Shown here piece by piece: positions 8,074 to 22,273 of a DNA stretch of 64,000 nt. How positions within the stretch are numbered: position 1 is the stretch's first letter; the number at the start of each line of letters is the position of its first letter. This DNA comes from Leucobacter sp. OLIS6 (GTDB taxonomy: Bacteria; Actinomycetota; Actinomycetes; Actinomycetales; Microbacteriaceae): assembly GCF_002752355.1 (NCBI RefSeq), contig NZ_MRAV01000014.1:677207-741206 (forward strand). Reading direction: 5' to 3'. The notes under the pieces are model-generated. The model was given only the letters and a program-made list of their open reading frames with translations. It did no database searches and was not told where the DNA came from. The position numbers and the translations under genes were made by a program.

Positions 8074-8940
8074 ATGCCCACAGATCCCGATCTCATGACG
8101 ATGATCTCGGTGCTCGACGCGGGCGCCCGCACCCAGGACGACATCTTCACCGGCCCCGCGCTGCCGACGCCGCACGGGCGCTCGTTCGGCGGCCAGGTGC
8201 TCGGCCAGGCCATCTCGGCCGCGGGGGCCACGGTGCCCGACGACCGCGAGATCCACTCGATGCACGCCTACTTCCTCCGGCCGGGCGACAGCATCGAACG
8301 CATGACCTTCGAGGTCGCCCGCCTGCACGACGGCCGATCGTTCTCGACGCGGCGCACGCAGGCCTACCAGGGCGGCGAGGTGCTCATGTCGATGATCGCA
8401 TCGTTCCAGTCCGACGACGACGGGCTCGAGCACCAGGACCCCATCGACCTGAGCGGCATCGTGCCGCCCGAGGACCTGCCCGCGGTGTGGGAGAAGTACG
8501 GGCACCTCGCCGACGGCGGGCGCGCATCCTGGATCCTCAACCGTCCGTTCGACTTCCGCTACGTCGAGTCGGACATCCTGCTCGAGGTGCCCGAACGCAC
8601 GTCGAAGCAGCGGGTCTGGATGCGCAGCCGCGACACGTTCGAGGGCGGATCGCTGCAGCACTGCGCAGCGTTGGCCTTCGCGAGCGACTACCTGCTGGTC
8701 GAACCCGTCGCCCGTCGCCACGGGATCCCCTGGGCGACCCCCGGCATGCGCGCGGCGAGCCTCGACCACGCGATGTGGTTCCACCGACCGTTCCGAGTCG
8801 ACGACTGGCTGCTCTACGAGCTCGAGTCCCCCACCGCGCAGGGCGGGCGCGGGCTCTCCACCGGGCGCTTCTACGACCGATCGGGCGCGCTCGTCGCCTC
8901 CGTCTCCCAGGAGGTCACGGTCCGGCTCCCGCGGGGGTAG
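8074..8940 (+). CDS. tesB: Acyl-CoA thioesterase II
   Basis: Hydrolyses acyl-CoA to free fatty acid and CoA. The 288-residue double hot-dog protein has the TesB N-terminal block HGRSFGGQVLGQAISAA, then MHAYFLRPGD and DGRSFSTRRTQAYQ. The second hot-dog contains ASLDHAMWFHRPFRVDDWLLYE, carrying the TesB Asp-His environment, and ends in GRFYDRSGALVASVSQEVTVR. CCAGGAGG lies 5 nt before ATG 8074. TAGACT at 8031-8036 is a good -10 box. It is convergent with the single-hot-dog thioesterase at 8978-9445; both may take part in acyl-CoA turnover. Confidence 0.93.
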   Translation: MPTDPDLMTMISVLDAGARTQDDIFTGPALPTPHGRSFGGQVLGQAISAAGATVPDDREIHSMHAYFLRPGDSIERMTFEVARLHDGRSFSTRRTQAYQGGEVLMSMIASFQSDDDGLEHQDPIDLSGIVPPEDLPAVWEKYGHLADGGRASWILNRPFDFRYVESDILLEVPERTSKQRVWMRSRDTFEGGSLQHCAALAFASDYLLVEPVARRHGIPWATPGMRAASLDHAMWFHRPFRVDDWLLYELESPTAQGGRGLSTGRFYDRSGALVASVSQEVTVRLPRG

Positions 8941-8977
8941 CCGGCCGCACAGATTCGTCGGACGGTTCGCGACCGCG

Positions 8978-9445
8978 TCAGCGACGTCCGAGCTGCAGCG
9001 GCTCGTCCATCCACGCCTCGACCGACTCGCGGCCCTCGCCCGAGAGGCGCATGGGTCGCAGGGTCTTCCCGTCGACGATCACGACGACGGTGATCGCGCG
9101 CGCGACGACGGTGCGCTCCGGCTGGGACCCGTCGACGATCTCGTAGTGCACCTCGAGCGAGGACCCGCCGAGCTTGCCGATCCAGAGCTCGACGGTGATC
9201 GGCTGCTCCGCGTATTCGAGCACGCGCAGGAACTCGATTTGCTGGCTCGCGACCAGCATCTTCGGCCCGTCGGGATCGTCTCCGCGGAAGTGCCGTTCCA
9301 TGCCGGTGCGCTCGCGTCCGCTGCCCAGCCAGAAGGTGCGCACGCGCGCTTCTTCGAGGTAGCGGGCGTAGGCGACGTTGTTCACGTGCCCGTAGGCGTC
9401 CTGATCGCCCCAGCGGAGCTCGAGGTCGACATGGGTGCGCGCCAT
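8978..9445 (-). CDS. Single hot-dog (4HBT/YbgC-like) thioesterase
   Basis: The 155-residue protein begins THVDLELRWGDQDAYGHVNNVAYARYLEEAR, the acyl-CoA thioesterase signature in which the Asp of GDQDAYGHVNN acts in catalysis. It continues with the expected beta-rich hot-dog core (IEFLRVLEYAEQPITVELWIGKLGGSSLEVHYEI). AAGGA lies 8 nt before ATG 9445. Substrate is unknown; homologues act on short to medium acyl-CoA or 4-hydroxybenzoyl-CoA. It is convergent with tesB and located just downstream of ettA, separated by a strong hairpin. Confidence 0.85.
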   Translation of the reverse strand: MARTHVDLELRWGDQDAYGHVNNVAYARYLEEARVRTFWLGSGRERTGMERHFRGDDPDGPKMLVASQQIEFLRVLEYAEQPITVELWIGKLGGSSLEVHYEIVDGSQPERTVVARAITVVVIVDGKTLRPMRLSGEGRESVEAWMDEPLQLGRR

Positions 9446-9489
9446 GCGGGGATCCTTCCGGTCGAGGTGAGTCGGTGTGCGCTCGAAAC

Positions 9490-9528
9490 GGCGACGGGGC
9501 GCAACCGTTGCGGTTGCGCCCCGTCGCC
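9490..9528 (-). terminator. ettA terminator hairpin
   Basis: Arms 9490-9506 and 9512-9528 form a perfect 17-bp stem (GGCGACGGGGCGCAACC) with a 5-nt loop, starting 8 bp after the ettA stop codon. The following T-run on the minus strand is short (GTTTCG). Confidence 0.75.
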
Positions 9529-9536
9529 GGCGAGCG

Positions 9537-11216
<1,680 letters not shown>

Positions 11217-11329
11217 ATGTTTTCCGGGCGCTGGCGCCCCGAACTCCTTGTGCTCTGGTCTGATGAGAATCGCCTCTACTCTAGCCGCCCGCACCGACAT
11301 CTCCCGAGGGGAACTGGCAGCATGGAGGG

Positions 11330-12133
11330 ATGATTGAGCGAGTCCTCGCGGGAGCCCCCGACGAACCGGTCGAAACGCCGCGCGCGATCCTCGATCGCGC
11401 GGCCGGTCCGCTCGAGACGGTCTGGGAGAACGAGCTCGGCGGTCTCACCTTCCGCGATCGGACGGCGGACCGCTACCTCAAGTGGGTCGCCGCCGGCACC
11501 CCGGAGCTCGATCTCGACGCGGAGGCCGCTCGCCTCCGGTGGGCCGCCGCGCAGGGCGCGCGCGTGCCGACGGTCGTCGACGCGGGCTCGGATCGGAGCG
11601 GATCCTGGCTCGTCACGGCCGCGCTCCGAGGCGATTCGGCTGTCGACCCGCGCTGGATCGCCGAACCCGAGGCCGCTGCTCGGGCGATCGGCGCCGGTCT
11701 GCGGGACCTGCACGACCGGCTGGACGTCTCGGTCTGTCCCTTCGACTGGTCGATCGAGCGGCGCCTCGAGCAGGCCGAAGAACGGCTCTCGCGCGGAATC
11801 GGCCCCGCGGAGTGGTCTCCCGAGCATCGCGATCTCTCGGCGCGGGAGGCGAGGCACCTGCTGCGCGACGCTCCCCCGGTCGACGATCCGGTCGTCTGCC
11901 ACGGGGACGCCTGCGCGCCGAACACGCTGCTCGACGAGTCCGGTGCCTTCCTCGCCCACGTCGATCTGGGCGCGCTCGGCGCGGCCGACCGCTGGGCCGA
12001 CCTCGCGATCGCGTCCTGGAGCACGGTCTGGAACTACGGCCCGGGGCACGAAGCCGCGGTCTACGCCGGATACGGCATCGATCCGGATCCCGAGCGGATC
12101 GCCTACTACCGGCTGCTCTGGGATCTCAGCTAG
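11330..12133 (+). CDS. Aminoglycoside phosphotransferase-like (APH) kinase
   Basis: The 267-residue APH-fold kinase has the catalytic loop CHGDACAPNTLLD (about residues 188-200) with the Brenner-motif Asp and Asn, and the metal-binding HVDLGALGAADRWADLAIA, a pattern close to APH(3') enzymes. The N-terminal lobe has a YLKWVAAGTPELDLDAEAARLRW segment that may supply the ATP-contacting Lys and Glu. Such chromosomal kinases often have unknown natural substrates; resistance cannot be inferred. A GGAGG sits only 1 nt before the ATG, and a tiny upstream ORF (ATG GAG GGA TGA) ends across the start codon, so initiation may be coupled. It is divergent from ettA. Confidence 0.82.
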   Translation: MIERVLAGAPDEPVETPRAILDRAAGPLETVWENELGGLTFRDRTADRYLKWVAAGTPELDLDAEAARLRWAAAQGARVPTVVDAGSDRSGSWLVTAALRGDSAVDPRWIAEPEAAARAIGAGLRDLHDRLDVSVCPFDWSIERRLEQAEERLSRGIGPAEWSPEHRDLSAREARHLLRDAPPVDDPVVCHGDACAPNTLLDESGAFLAHVDLGALGAADRWADLAIASWSTVWNYGPGHEAAVYAGYGIDPDPERIAYYRLLWDLS

Positions 12134-12139
12134 CTCGGA

Positions 12140-12646
12140 TCAGAAGTCGATCGGCCGGGTCTTGCCGATCAGGCAGATGTCTTTGTCGGGGCCGATCGCT
12201 GCGACCTGGTCCACCGAGAAGCTGCGGTCGGTCGTCGAGATCTGACCGATGAGGCAGCCCTGCCCGATCCGCACCGAGACGTAGATGTAGTCCGCGACGA
12301 GGTCGGTCTTGGTCTTGTCGAAGCTGACCTGCATCGCCTGCTTGTCGAAGCCGGCCTTGGCGACGGCCTGCACGACCGGTTCGCCCTGGACGGCCTCCTT
12401 GCCCTTCGAGTAGGACCGGATCACCTCGGTGAAGTACGGCTCGTTCTGCTCGGCAGTGCCGCCGGGGATCAGCTTCGGCGCTTCCTTGGGCGGGGCCGGG
12501 GTGGTGCGCGCGGGGGTCTCGGGAGTCGGCCCCTCGAAGATCGCGCAGCCGCTCAGCGCCGGGACGCCGACGAGCAGTCCTGCGGCGAGCGCGACGGACG
12601 CGGTCGCGCGGAATCGACGGGGGCGACGGGGGGAAGCACTGCTCAC
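12140..12646 (-). CDS. Putative lipoprotein (DUF6993-like)
   Basis: The 168-residue protein has an Arg-rich n-region (SPRRPRRFRATAS), a hydrophobic core (VALAAGLLVGVPA) and a lipobox LSGC placing the lipidated Cys near residue 34. The mature part starts with a Pro/Thr linker and contains a compact domain with two cysteines (GQGCLIGQ and KDICLIGKTRPI), possibly disulphide-bonded outside the cell. Start is GTG 12646. A TACACT -10 box lies 7 nt before it, so the mRNA is probably leaderless. Function is unknown; the family label is from memory of actinobacterial annotations and is tentative. Confidence 0.75.
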   Translation of the reverse strand: MSSASPRRPRRFRATASVALAAGLLVGVPALSGCAIFEGPTPETPARTTPAPPKEAPKLIPGGTAEQNEPYFTEVIRSYSKGKEAVQGEPVVQAVAKAGFDKQAMQVSFDKTKTDLVADYIYVSVRIGQGCLIGQISTTDRSFSVDQVAAIGPDKDICLIGKTRPIDF

Positions 12647-12928
12647 CCGGCACAGTGTACGGGGTCACGGTGGAAGAACCCGGCACGGCGCATCCTGCCG
12701 TGGTCACCGATCCGAGCCGGCGCACCGGGCGTTCTCCGTGCACAGGGCGCACCGGAGCGGGGTCGCCGCGGATCGCGTGCACAATCCTCGCTTCGCCGGG
12801 GTCCGGGCTCCGGCCGCCTTCCACACTGGAGGCCGGTGGGATCGGTCGCCTCCAGCGCACCGCCCGCCTCACCCCATCGAGCAGCCCGGGCGCAGGACGC
12901 CAGGGCGCAACCGCAGAGGAGGACCCTC

Positions 12929-13648
12929 ATGAGCACCCCCATCTCCGTCGTCGGCACCGTCGCGACGGTCCCGAAGCTGATCCGCACGGGCGCGGGCGTC
13001 CCGCTGTGCTCGTTCCGTCTCGCGAGCAGCGAGCGCCGCTACGACCGAGAGCGCGGCGAGTGGGTCGAAGGCGGGACCAATTGGTACTCGATCACCGCCT
13101 TCCGCTCCTTGGCCGAGCACTCGCACTATTCGTTCCAGAAGGGCGATCGCGTCTTCGTCAGCGGCAGGCTCCGGGTCCGCAGCTGGGAGAACAAGGAGCG
13201 CAGCGGCACCTCGGTCGAGATCGAGGCGGACGCACTCGGTCACGAGCTGCGCTGGGGCACCTCCCGGTTCGCACGGCAGACGTCGGGCCAGCACGACGGC
13301 GCGACTGTTACGTCGTTCCCGAGCCCTGCCCCTGGCTCTGCCGAATCTGCGGGATCCCCCGCGTCGGACGAGGAAGGCCGCGATCGCGCCGAAACCGACC
13401 GGGTCGATGCTTCCAGCGCGTCCTCCGATTCCGGATCGTCGGTCGCCTCCGGCGCGCCCGCCTGGACGGTCCCCGGCGTCGGTACCCCGGCATCCGCGTT
13501 CGAGGCGGAGGAATCGCCGAAGGCGGATGGCCCGACCGAGTCGGAGGATGCGGCGAAGGAACAGGAGGAGTTCCTCGGCTCGCCGGTTCGGGCGGCGTTC
13601 GGGCGCGCCGGCGAGGACGACGGGGAGGAGCTTCCGCTCGCCTCGTGA
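12929..13648 (+). CDS. ssb: Single-stranded DNA-binding protein paralogue with atypical C-terminus
   Basis: The N-terminal OB fold (about residues 1-105) matches SSB: ISVVGTVATVPKLIRTGAGVPLCSFRLASSERRYDR, WYSITAFRSLAEH, KGDRVFVSGRLRVRSW and SVEIEADALGHELRWGT. The following ~135 residues are a low-complexity Ser/Ala/Gly/acidic linker. The protein ends EDDGEELPLAS rather than the DDDIPF-like tip through which housekeeping SSB recruits partners. That suggests a secondary SSB of the SsbB/natural-competence-like type rather than the replicative one. GAGGAGGACC precedes ATG 12929. An 8-bp hairpin (12826-12855) lies in the leader. The gene stands alone between a lipoprotein and msrA. Confidence 0.85.
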   Translation: MSTPISVVGTVATVPKLIRTGAGVPLCSFRLASSERRYDRERGEWVEGGTNWYSITAFRSLAEHSHYSFQKGDRVFVSGRLRVRSWENKERSGTSVEIEADALGHELRWGTSRFARQTSGQHDGATVTSFPSPAPGSAESAGSPASDEEGRDRAETDRVDASSASSDSGSSVASGAPAWTVPGVGTPASAFEAEESPKADGPTESEDAAKEQEEFLGSPVRAAFGRAGEDDGEELPLAS

Positions 13649-13700
13649 CCGCTCCGGGTCGAGCATCGGCAAGCCGCTTCAGACAGACCCGACGGTCGGT

Positions 13701-14225
13701 TCAGGCGAGGTACTCGCTGAAGGAAGCGCGGATCTTGCTCACCTTGGGCGCGGCGACGGCGAGGCAGTAGCCCTGCGTCGGGTTCTTCGCGAAGAAGTCC
13801 TGGTGCTCCTCGGGGCCCGGGTAGATGGGTCCGAGGGGTTCGATCGCGGTCACGATCTCGCCCGGCCACCACTCGGCCGCTCGATCCCGCGCGGCGATGA
13901 AGCGGGCGCGCTGCTCGTCGTCGCGCGGGAACATCGCCGAGCGGTACTGGGTGCCGACATCGGCGCCCTGGCGGTTCAGCTGCGTGGGATCGTGCATCGT
14001 GAAGAAGGCGTCGAGCACCACCTCTGCCGGCAGCACCGACTCGTCGAAGGTCACCACGACCGCCTCGGCGTGGCCGGTGCTGCCGGTGCAGACCTCGGCG
14101 TAGCTCGGGTGCTCGGTGCGGCCGCCCGTGAACACGGAGGCGACGTCCGTCACGCCGCGCAGCGCGCGGTAGGCGGCGTCGAGGCACCAGTAGCAGCCGC
14201 CGGCCAGCACGTAGCTCGTGGTCAC
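13701..14225 (-). CDS. msrA: Peptide-methionine (S)-S-oxide reductase
   Basis: Reduces Met-S-sulfoxide in proteins. The active-site motif GGCYWC occupies residues 9-14 (catalytic C11), followed by [56 protein letters not shown] and [13 protein letters not shown]. The 174-residue length is typical. I start at GTG 14225 because it overlaps the nadE stop as GTGA; an in-frame ATG at 14252 adds nine unconserved residues. A resolving Cys near the C-terminus is present in [10 protein letters not shown]. It is the second gene of the nadE-msrA pair. Confidence 0.93.
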   Translation of the reverse strand: MTTSYVLAGGCYWCLDAAYRALRGVTDVASVFTGGRTEHPSYAEVCTGSTGHAEAVVVTFDESVLPAEVVLDAFFTMHDPTQLNRQGADVGTQYRSAMFPRDDEQRARFIAARDRAAEWWPGEIVTAIEPLGPIYPGPEEHQDFFAKNPTQGYCLAVAAPKVSKIRASFSEYLA

Positions 14226-15067
14226 CGCCCGGCTCCCCCGGTCGCGCGCCACCAGTCGTCATCGGGACCGACGGGCTGGCGCCGCTTGTGCTCGGTGCCG
14301 CGGTAACGGCGCTCGAGGTTCTCGGCCGCCGCCTCGGGAACGCTCTCGCCGCGCAGGTACGCGTCGATCACCGGGTAGCTGACGCCGAGGCTCGACTCGT
14401 CGGACTGCCCGGGTTCGCCGTCGAGCAGATCGGCGGTGGGCACCTTCTGCCAGAGCCGGTCCGGGGCGTCGAGGTGCTGCAGCATGGCCGCGCCCTGCCC
14501 CTTGGTGAGCCCTGCGAGCGGCACGACGTCGGCCGCGCCGTCGCCGAACTTGGTGAAGAAGCCGGTGATGGCCTCGGCCGCGTGATCGGTTCCGATGACG
14601 AGGAGGCCGCGGTCGCCCGCGATCGCGTACTGGGCGATCATGCGCATGCGCGCCTTCACGTTGCCCCGAGTGAAGTCGGTGGTCTCCTCGCCCATCGCGC
14701 TATCGACCGCGTCGACGAGGCCCCGCACACCGGGCGCGATGTCCACCGACACGGAGCGGTCGGGACGGATGAACGACAGCGCCAGCTGCGCGTCGTCCTC
14801 GTCGCGCTGGACCCCGTGGGGCAGCCGCACCGCGACGAACTCGGCCTCGGCGCCCTCGCTGCGCAGGCGTTCGACCGCGAGCTGCGCGAGGCGGCCGGCC
14901 AGCGACGAGTCCTGCCCGCCGGAGATGCCCAGCACGAAACCGCGCACTCCTGGCACGGCGCGGGCGTACTCGACGAGGAAGCCCACTCGACGTTCGATCT
15001 CGACCGCGGGGTCGACTTCCGCGTGCGCGCCGAGCGCCGCCTGGATCCGCTGCTGAAGTTCACGCAT
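14222..15067 (-). CDS. nadE: NH3-dependent NAD+ synthetase
   Basis: Amidates deamido-NAD+ with ammonia and ATP, the last step of NAD+ synthesis. The 281-residue protein lacks a glutaminase (nitrilase) domain, so it uses ammonia. The ATP-pyrophosphatase P-loop [10 protein letters not shown] is at residues 49-58. [49 protein letters not shown] and [12 protein letters not shown] are the expected substrate-site blocks. A TAGGCT -10 box lies 6 nt before ATG 15067 and its first three bases are the dnaE stop codon, so nadE probably has its own leaderless promoter. It is followed by msrA with a 4-bp overlap. Confidence 0.95.
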   Translation of the reverse strand: MRELQQRIQAALGAHAEVDPAVEIERRVGFLVEYARAVPGVRGFVLGISGGQDSSLAGRLAQLAVERLRSEGAEAEFVAVRLPHGVQRDEDDAQLALSFIRPDRSVSVDIAPGVRGLVDAVDSAMGEETTDFTRGNVKARMRMIAQYAIAGDRGLLVIGTDHAAEAITGFFTKFGDGAADVVPLAGLTKGQGAAMLQHLDAPDRLWQKVPTADLLDGEPGQSDESSLGVSYPVIDAYLRGESVPEAAAENLERRYRGTEHKRRQPVGPDDDWWRATGGAGR

Positions 15068-15076
15068 GACGCCAGC

Positions 15077-18622
<3,546 letters not shown>

Positions 18623-18698
18623 GAATCAGACCCCTTTCGTCGGCCGTCCCAGGGTATCGCGCACCGCTGACAACGGGAGCGCCCGGACGGCGCCGCCG

Positions 18699-19067
18699 CT
18701 ATCTGGCGAGGCGTTCCCCGCAGGGCACGCAGGTGCGGGCGGCCGGGCGCGCCCGGAGCCGGGCGATCGGGATCGCGCGGCCGCACGCGGCGCAGATCCC
18801 GTACTCCCCCGCCGCCAGTCGACGTTCGGATTCCTCGACGCCGCTCAGCTCCGCACGCGCCGCGTCGAGCCGGCCCGAGAGCCGCGACCACTCCGCGGAC
18901 AGCGGCACGCCCTCGGGGTCGTGCTCGTCGTCGTCGCTCTCGCTCCGGCGTGCCCGCGCGAGTTCGTCCAGTTCGGCCGAGACCCGAGCGATCCGAGCCT
19001 CGATCCGCGCCCGCAGCTCGTCGAGCAGACCCCGCAGCTCGGCAGTACCGTACCCCCGGGAGCTCAC
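18699..19067 (-). CDS. DksA/TraR-type C4 zinc-finger protein
   Basis: The 122-residue protein has a long N-terminal coiled-coil-like helix pair (ELRGLLDELRARIEARIARVSAELDELARA, then SRLSGRLDAARAELSGVEESERRLAAGEYGICAACG) and a C-terminal zinc finger, CAACGRAIPIARLRARPAARTCVPC (C-X2-C...C-X2-C). This is the DksA/TraR architecture, whose members bind RNA polymerase in its secondary channel. Whether it modulates transcription here is inference. The start GTG 19067 overlaps the stop of the upstream GNAT gene (GTGA), so the two are coupled. Confidence 0.85.
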   Translation of the reverse strand: MSSRGYGTAELRGLLDELRARIEARIARVSAELDELARARRSESDDDEHDPEGVPLSAEWSRLSGRLDAARAELSGVEESERRLAAGEYGICAACGRAIPIARLRARPAARTCVPCGERLAR

Positions 19068-19645
19068 GGCGCACCTCGGAGGTCGAGGCGCATGACCACG
19101 CGACGGAATCCGGCCAGCACCGAGTCAGTATCGGCCGCCCAGGAGAACCCGGCGCGCTCGAACACGGCGCGCGTACCGACGTAGGCCATGGTCTGATGCA
19201 CCGGCTCGCCGGCGTTGTCGACCGGATAGCCCTCGATCGCCGGCGCGCCGTTGGCGCGTGCGAACTCGACCGCGCCGGCAGCGAGCGCGTGCACGATGCC
19301 CGCACCGCGGTGTCCCGGGCGCACCCGGAAGCACCAGAGCGACCAGACGTCGAGCTCGTCGATGTGCGGGATCTTGCGGTTGCGGGCGAAGCTCGTGCCG
19401 GCCCGCGGATGCACCGCGGCCCAGCCGACGGGCTCGCCGTCGAGGTACGCGAGCACCCCCGGAGGAGGATCCTCGGCGCACAGACCCCGCACGCGTTCGC
19501 TGCGCTCGGGCTCCCGGAGCCGCGTGTTCTCGGCGGAGCCGATACGGTAGCTCAGGCAGAAGCAGACGTTCGACTCGGGGCGCTTCGGCCCGATGACGGC
19601 GCGGACGTCGTCGTAGACGTCGGCGGGCCGGATCTCGATTCCCAT
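19064..19645 (-). CDS. GNAT-family N-acetyltransferase
   Basis: The 193-residue protein has the GNAT motif A region WCFRVRPGHRGAGIVHALAAGAVEFARANGA (R/Q-X2-G-X-G/A acetyl-CoA loop) and upstream strands LDGEPVGWAAVHPRAG typical of the fold. A Cys-containing segment (PESNVCFCLSYRIG) near residue 25 occurs in a subgroup of actinobacterial acetyltransferases. The substrate is unknown. TAGGAT lies 6 nt before ATG 19645, indicating a leaderless transcript. It is the first gene of a pair with the DksA-like gene. Confidence 0.85.
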   Translation of the reverse strand: MGIEIRPADVYDDVRAVIGPKRPESNVCFCLSYRIGSAENTRLREPERSERVRGLCAEDPPPGVLAYLDGEPVGWAAVHPRAGTSFARNRKIPHIDELDVWSLWCFRVRPGHRGAGIVHALAAGAVEFARANGAPAIEGYPVDNAGEPVHQTMAYVGTRAVFERAGFSWAADTDSVLAGFRRVVMRLDLRGAP

Positions 19646-19686
19646 GCGGGAATCCTAGACGGCACCGCCGACATCGACGGCGAACG

Positions 19687-20604
19687 TCAGGCCGAGAGCA
19701 CGTCGAGTGCGTGCTGCAGGTCCTCGGGGTAGCTCGACGCGAACTCCACGGGCTCGCCGGTCGCCGGGTGCCGGAACCCGAGGCGCATGGCGTGCAGCCA
19801 CTGCCGGGTCAGGCCCAGTCGCTCCGACAGCTTCGGGTCCGCGCCGTACATCGCATCGCCGACGCAGGGGTGCCGCTGGGCCGACATGTGCACGCGGATC
19901 TGGTGCGTGCGGCCGGTCTCGAGGTGGATCTCGAGCAGCGACGCGTACGGGAACGCTTCGATCGTCTCATAGTGGGTGATCGACGGCTTGCCGTCGCGCG
20001 TCACCGCGAACTTCCACTCGTGGTTCGGGTGCCGCCCGATGGGCCCCTCGATGGTGCCCGCGAACGGATCCGGGTGCCCCTGCACGACCGCGTGGTAGAT
20101 CTTCTCGACCTCGCGTTCCTTGAACGCGCGCTTGAGCTCCCGGTAGGCGTGCTCGCTCTTGGCGACCACCATGAGTCCGCTCGTGCCCGCGTCGAGCCGG
20201 TGGACGACGCCCTGGCGCTCCGCGGGGCCGGAGGTGGCGATGCGGAAGCCGGCACCGGCCAGCGCACCGAGCACGGTCGGTCCCTGCCAGCCGAGCGACG
20301 GGTGCGCGGCGACGCCCGCGGGCTTGTCGACCACCACGATGTCGTCGTCGTCGTGCACGATGCCCAACTCGGGCAGGTGCACGGGAACGATCTCGGGCTC
20401 GCGCTTCTCGGTCCAGCTCACCTGGAGCCAGCCGCCGGCGGCGAGCCGGTCGGACTTGCCGAGCACGCGGCCGTCGAGCTCGACGCCGCCGGCTTCGACC
20501 ACGGTCGCCGCGAAGCTGCGTGAGAAGCCGAGCAGCTTCGCGATGGCGCTGTCGGCGCGTTCGCCGGCGAGACCGTCGGGAACGGGAAGGGAACGGTGCT
20601 CCAT
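19687..20604 (-). CDS. rluD: Ribosomal large-subunit pseudouridine synthase, RluD family
   Basis: 305 residues: an N-terminal S4 RNA-binding domain (residues ~15-65) and a RluA/RluD catalytic domain with HRLDAGTSG at 135-143, where D138 is the catalytic aspartate, plus [15 protein letters not shown] and [14 protein letters not shown]. The family isomerises uridines in 23S rRNA helix 69 or related sites. ATG 20604 overlaps the lspA stop (ATGA), as commonly seen for the lspA-rluD pair. An in-frame extension that fuses it to the lspA region in another frame is not real. Confidence 0.94.
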   Translation of the reverse strand: MEHRSLPVPDGLAGERADSAIAKLLGFSRSFAATVVEAGGVELDGRVLGKSDRLAAGGWLQVSWTEKREPEIVPVHLPELGIVHDDDDIVVVDKPAGVAAHPSLGWQGPTVLGALAGAGFRIATSGPAERQGVVHRLDAGTSGLMVVAKSEHAYRELKRAFKEREVEKIYHAVVQGHPDPFAGTIEGPIGRHPNHEWKFAVTRDGKPSITHYETIEAFPYASLLEIHLETGRTHQIRVHMSAQRHPCVGDAMYGADPKLSERLGLTRQWLHAMRLGFRHPATGEPVEFASSYPEDLQHALDVLSA

Positions 20605-21221
20605 CAGCGGGCCTCCGGATCCGCGTCCGCGGCAGGTGCGTCGGAGCCCTCGGCCTCGGCCTCCTCTTCGCCGCGCTTGCGGCGCGGCGAACCGTCGAGC
20701 GGAAGCCCGAACAGCGTGACCAGTACGAACAGCGCCATGCCGGTGCAGATCGCGATGTCGGCGATGTTGTAGATCGCGGGGATCATCCACGGCGTGGAGA
20801 TGAAGTCGATGACGTGCCCGACCGGGAACCCGGGCGCACGCGTGAGGCGGTCGGTCAGGTTGCCGAGCACGCCGCCGAGCAGCAGCCCGAAGAAGGCCGC
20901 CCACAGCAGCGAGCCGAGTCGGCGGATCTGCCAGAGGATCACGCAGACGACGACCGTGGCGAGGATCGTGAAGATCCAGGTGGAGCCGCTCGCGAGCGAG
21001 AACGCCGCCCCCGGGTTGCGTACGAAGTGCCACTGGAGGAACTCGCCGAGGACCGGAACGGTCTGCCCCTCGGGCAGCGTGTCGACGACCCAGTTCTTGA
21101 CGAGCTGATCGGCCGCGAACACGGCGATCGCGACGACGAACAGGAGCACGGGCACCAGTCGTCGCCGCGAAGCAGGACGGGCGGCGCGAATCCGCGCCGC
21201 CCGTTCGGATGCGTCGTTCAC
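20604..21221 (-). CDS. lspA: Lipoprotein signal peptidase
   Basis: A membrane aspartyl protease that removes signal peptides from prolipoproteins after lipidation. Four hydrophobic segments are visible (about residues 22-38, 82-98, 104-122 and 150-172). The catalytic aspartates are D139 in GHVIDFI and D155 in [19 protein letters not shown] and [11 protein letters not shown] are conserved blocks. The 205-residue protein has a basic N-terminal tail and an acidic C-terminal tail ([15 protein letters not shown]) beyond the family core. It is coupled to rluD by ATGA. Its substrates in this window would include the lipoprotein at 12140-12646. Confidence 0.95.
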   Translation of the reverse strand: MNDASERAARIRAARPASRRRLVPVLLFVVAIAVFAADQLVKNWVVDTLPEGQTVPVLGEFLQWHFVRNPGAAFSLASGSTWIFTILATVVVCVILWQIRRLGSLLWAAFFGLLLGGVLGNLTDRLTRAPGFPVGHVIDFISTPWMIPAIYNIADIAICTGMALFVLVTLFGLPLDGSPRRKRGEEEAEAEGSDAPAADADPEAR

Positions 21222-21229
21222 GCCCCGGA

Positions 21230-21844
21230 CTACTGCAGGCCCTCGGGAGCCCCACCGGGCTCGGGCGAGCCCTCGAGGCCGCGGAGCTGCGACTGGATGT
21301 ACGAGCGGAGCGTGTTGCGGTACTCGCCCTCGAACTCGCGGAGCTCCTTGATCTTGTTGCGGAAGTCGATGCGCTCCTCGCCGAGCAGGCGCAGCTCTTC
21401 GGCGCGCTGCTTCTGCGCCTCCTGCACGAGCTGGGCCGAGGTCGCCTCGGCGTCGCGGATGAGCTGGTCGCGCTTGGCCTCGCCCTCGCTGACGTGCTTG
21501 TCGTGCAGTTCGAGCGCGAGCTGCAGCATGGCGCTCGACTTGACCGCATCGCCCTCGCCGAAGCTCGGTGCGGAGACGGGAGCAGCAGCCGGAGCCGGAG
21601 CGTCGACCACGATGGTCTGCTCGGACGCCTCGACCTGGGGCTCGGACTTGCCGGCCTCGGCCTCGGCGAGCTTCGCGGTCAGCTCTTCGATCTGCTTGCG
21701 CAGCTCGGCCTTCTCTTCTTCGTGCTGGCGCAGTTCTGCTGCGATCTGATCCAGGAAATCGTCGACCTGGTCAACCTCGTAGCCATCACGGAATTTGGTG
21801 ATGGAGAACTCGTGATTCAGAAGGTCTTCGGGTGTCAGTGACAT
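21230..21844 (-). CDS. divIVA: DivIVA / Wag31 polar growth protein
   Basis: The 204-residue coiled-coil protein begins [34 protein letters not shown], the DivIVA membrane-curvature-binding N-domain. A coiled coil ([29 protein letters not shown]), an Ala/Pro linker and a second long coiled coil ([27 protein letters not shown] onward) follow. In actinobacteria it marks poles and directs tip growth. I start at ATG 21844, preceded by AAAGAGA; the in-frame upstream ATG adds unconserved residues. It lies between yggT and lspA at the downstream end of the dcw cluster. Confidence 0.95.
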   Translation of the reverse strand: MSLTPEDLLNHEFSITKFRDGYEVDQVDDFLDQIAAELRQHEEEKAELRKQIEELTAKLAEAEAGKSEPQVEASEQTIVVDAPAPAAAPVSAPSFGEGDAVKSSAMLQLALELHDKHVSEGEAKRDQLIRDAEATSAQLVQEAQKQRAEELRLLGEERIDFRNKIKELREFEGEYRNTLRSYIQSQLRGLEGSPEPGGAPEGLQ

Positions 21845-21981
21845 TCGTGGATCTCTTTCGCTTCGGTTCCACTTCGGTGGGATGGGAACCACGGTAGCAA
21901 ACAATCGCTCGGCTTCGCCCAGGGAGTTCGCAGGGCGTCACCTCGCGGGTGCGTGCTCGGGTCGGAGGTTCGGGACAGGAA

Positions 21982-22269
21982 TCAGGGGAGGATCGCGATG
22001 AGGATCCAGCAGCTCAGCATCGTCAGCATCCAGCCGAGATCGAGCGCGACCGCCCCGAGGCGGATCGGCGGCAGGATCTTCCGGAACATCCGGATCGGCG
22101 GATCGGTGACCGTGTAGACGGCCTCCACCACGGCGAGCCAGACGCCCCGCGGCCGGAACCGGGGGTTGAGCACCCGCACCCAGTCGAGCACGAAGCGCGC
22201 CCAGAGGATGAAGACGTACGTCTGCAGCAGGATCCTCAGCACGAGGCCGAGGATCGCGAGGATCGCCAC
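21982..22269 (-). CDS. YggT family membrane protein
   Basis: The 95-residue protein has two hydrophobic segments (about residues 2-24 and 74-94) flanking FVLDWVRVLNPRFRP and EAVYTVTDPPIRMFRKILPPIRLGAVALDLGWM, the YggT signature. The family is linked to division or osmotic functions but its mechanism is unsettled. GTG start at 22269, only 4 bp after the sepF stop, so it is in the sepF operon, as in many Gram-positive dcw clusters. Confidence 0.9.
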   Translation of the reverse strand: MAILAILGLVLRILLQTYVFILWARFVLDWVRVLNPRFRPRGVWLAVVEAVYTVTDPPIRMFRKILPPIRLGAVALDLGWMLTMLSCWILIAILP

Positions 22270-22273
22270 CGCG

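Noticed and set aside
11330..12133. Calling the APH-like gene an aminoglycoside resistance gene
   Set aside because: The catalytic motifs show only the fold; many chromosomal APH-like kinases act on unrelated substrates and the genetic context gives no support.
14226..14252. ATG 14252 as the msrA start
   Set aside because: It would overlap nadE by 31 bp and add nine unconserved residues; GTG 14225 gives the GTGA junction typical of this genome.
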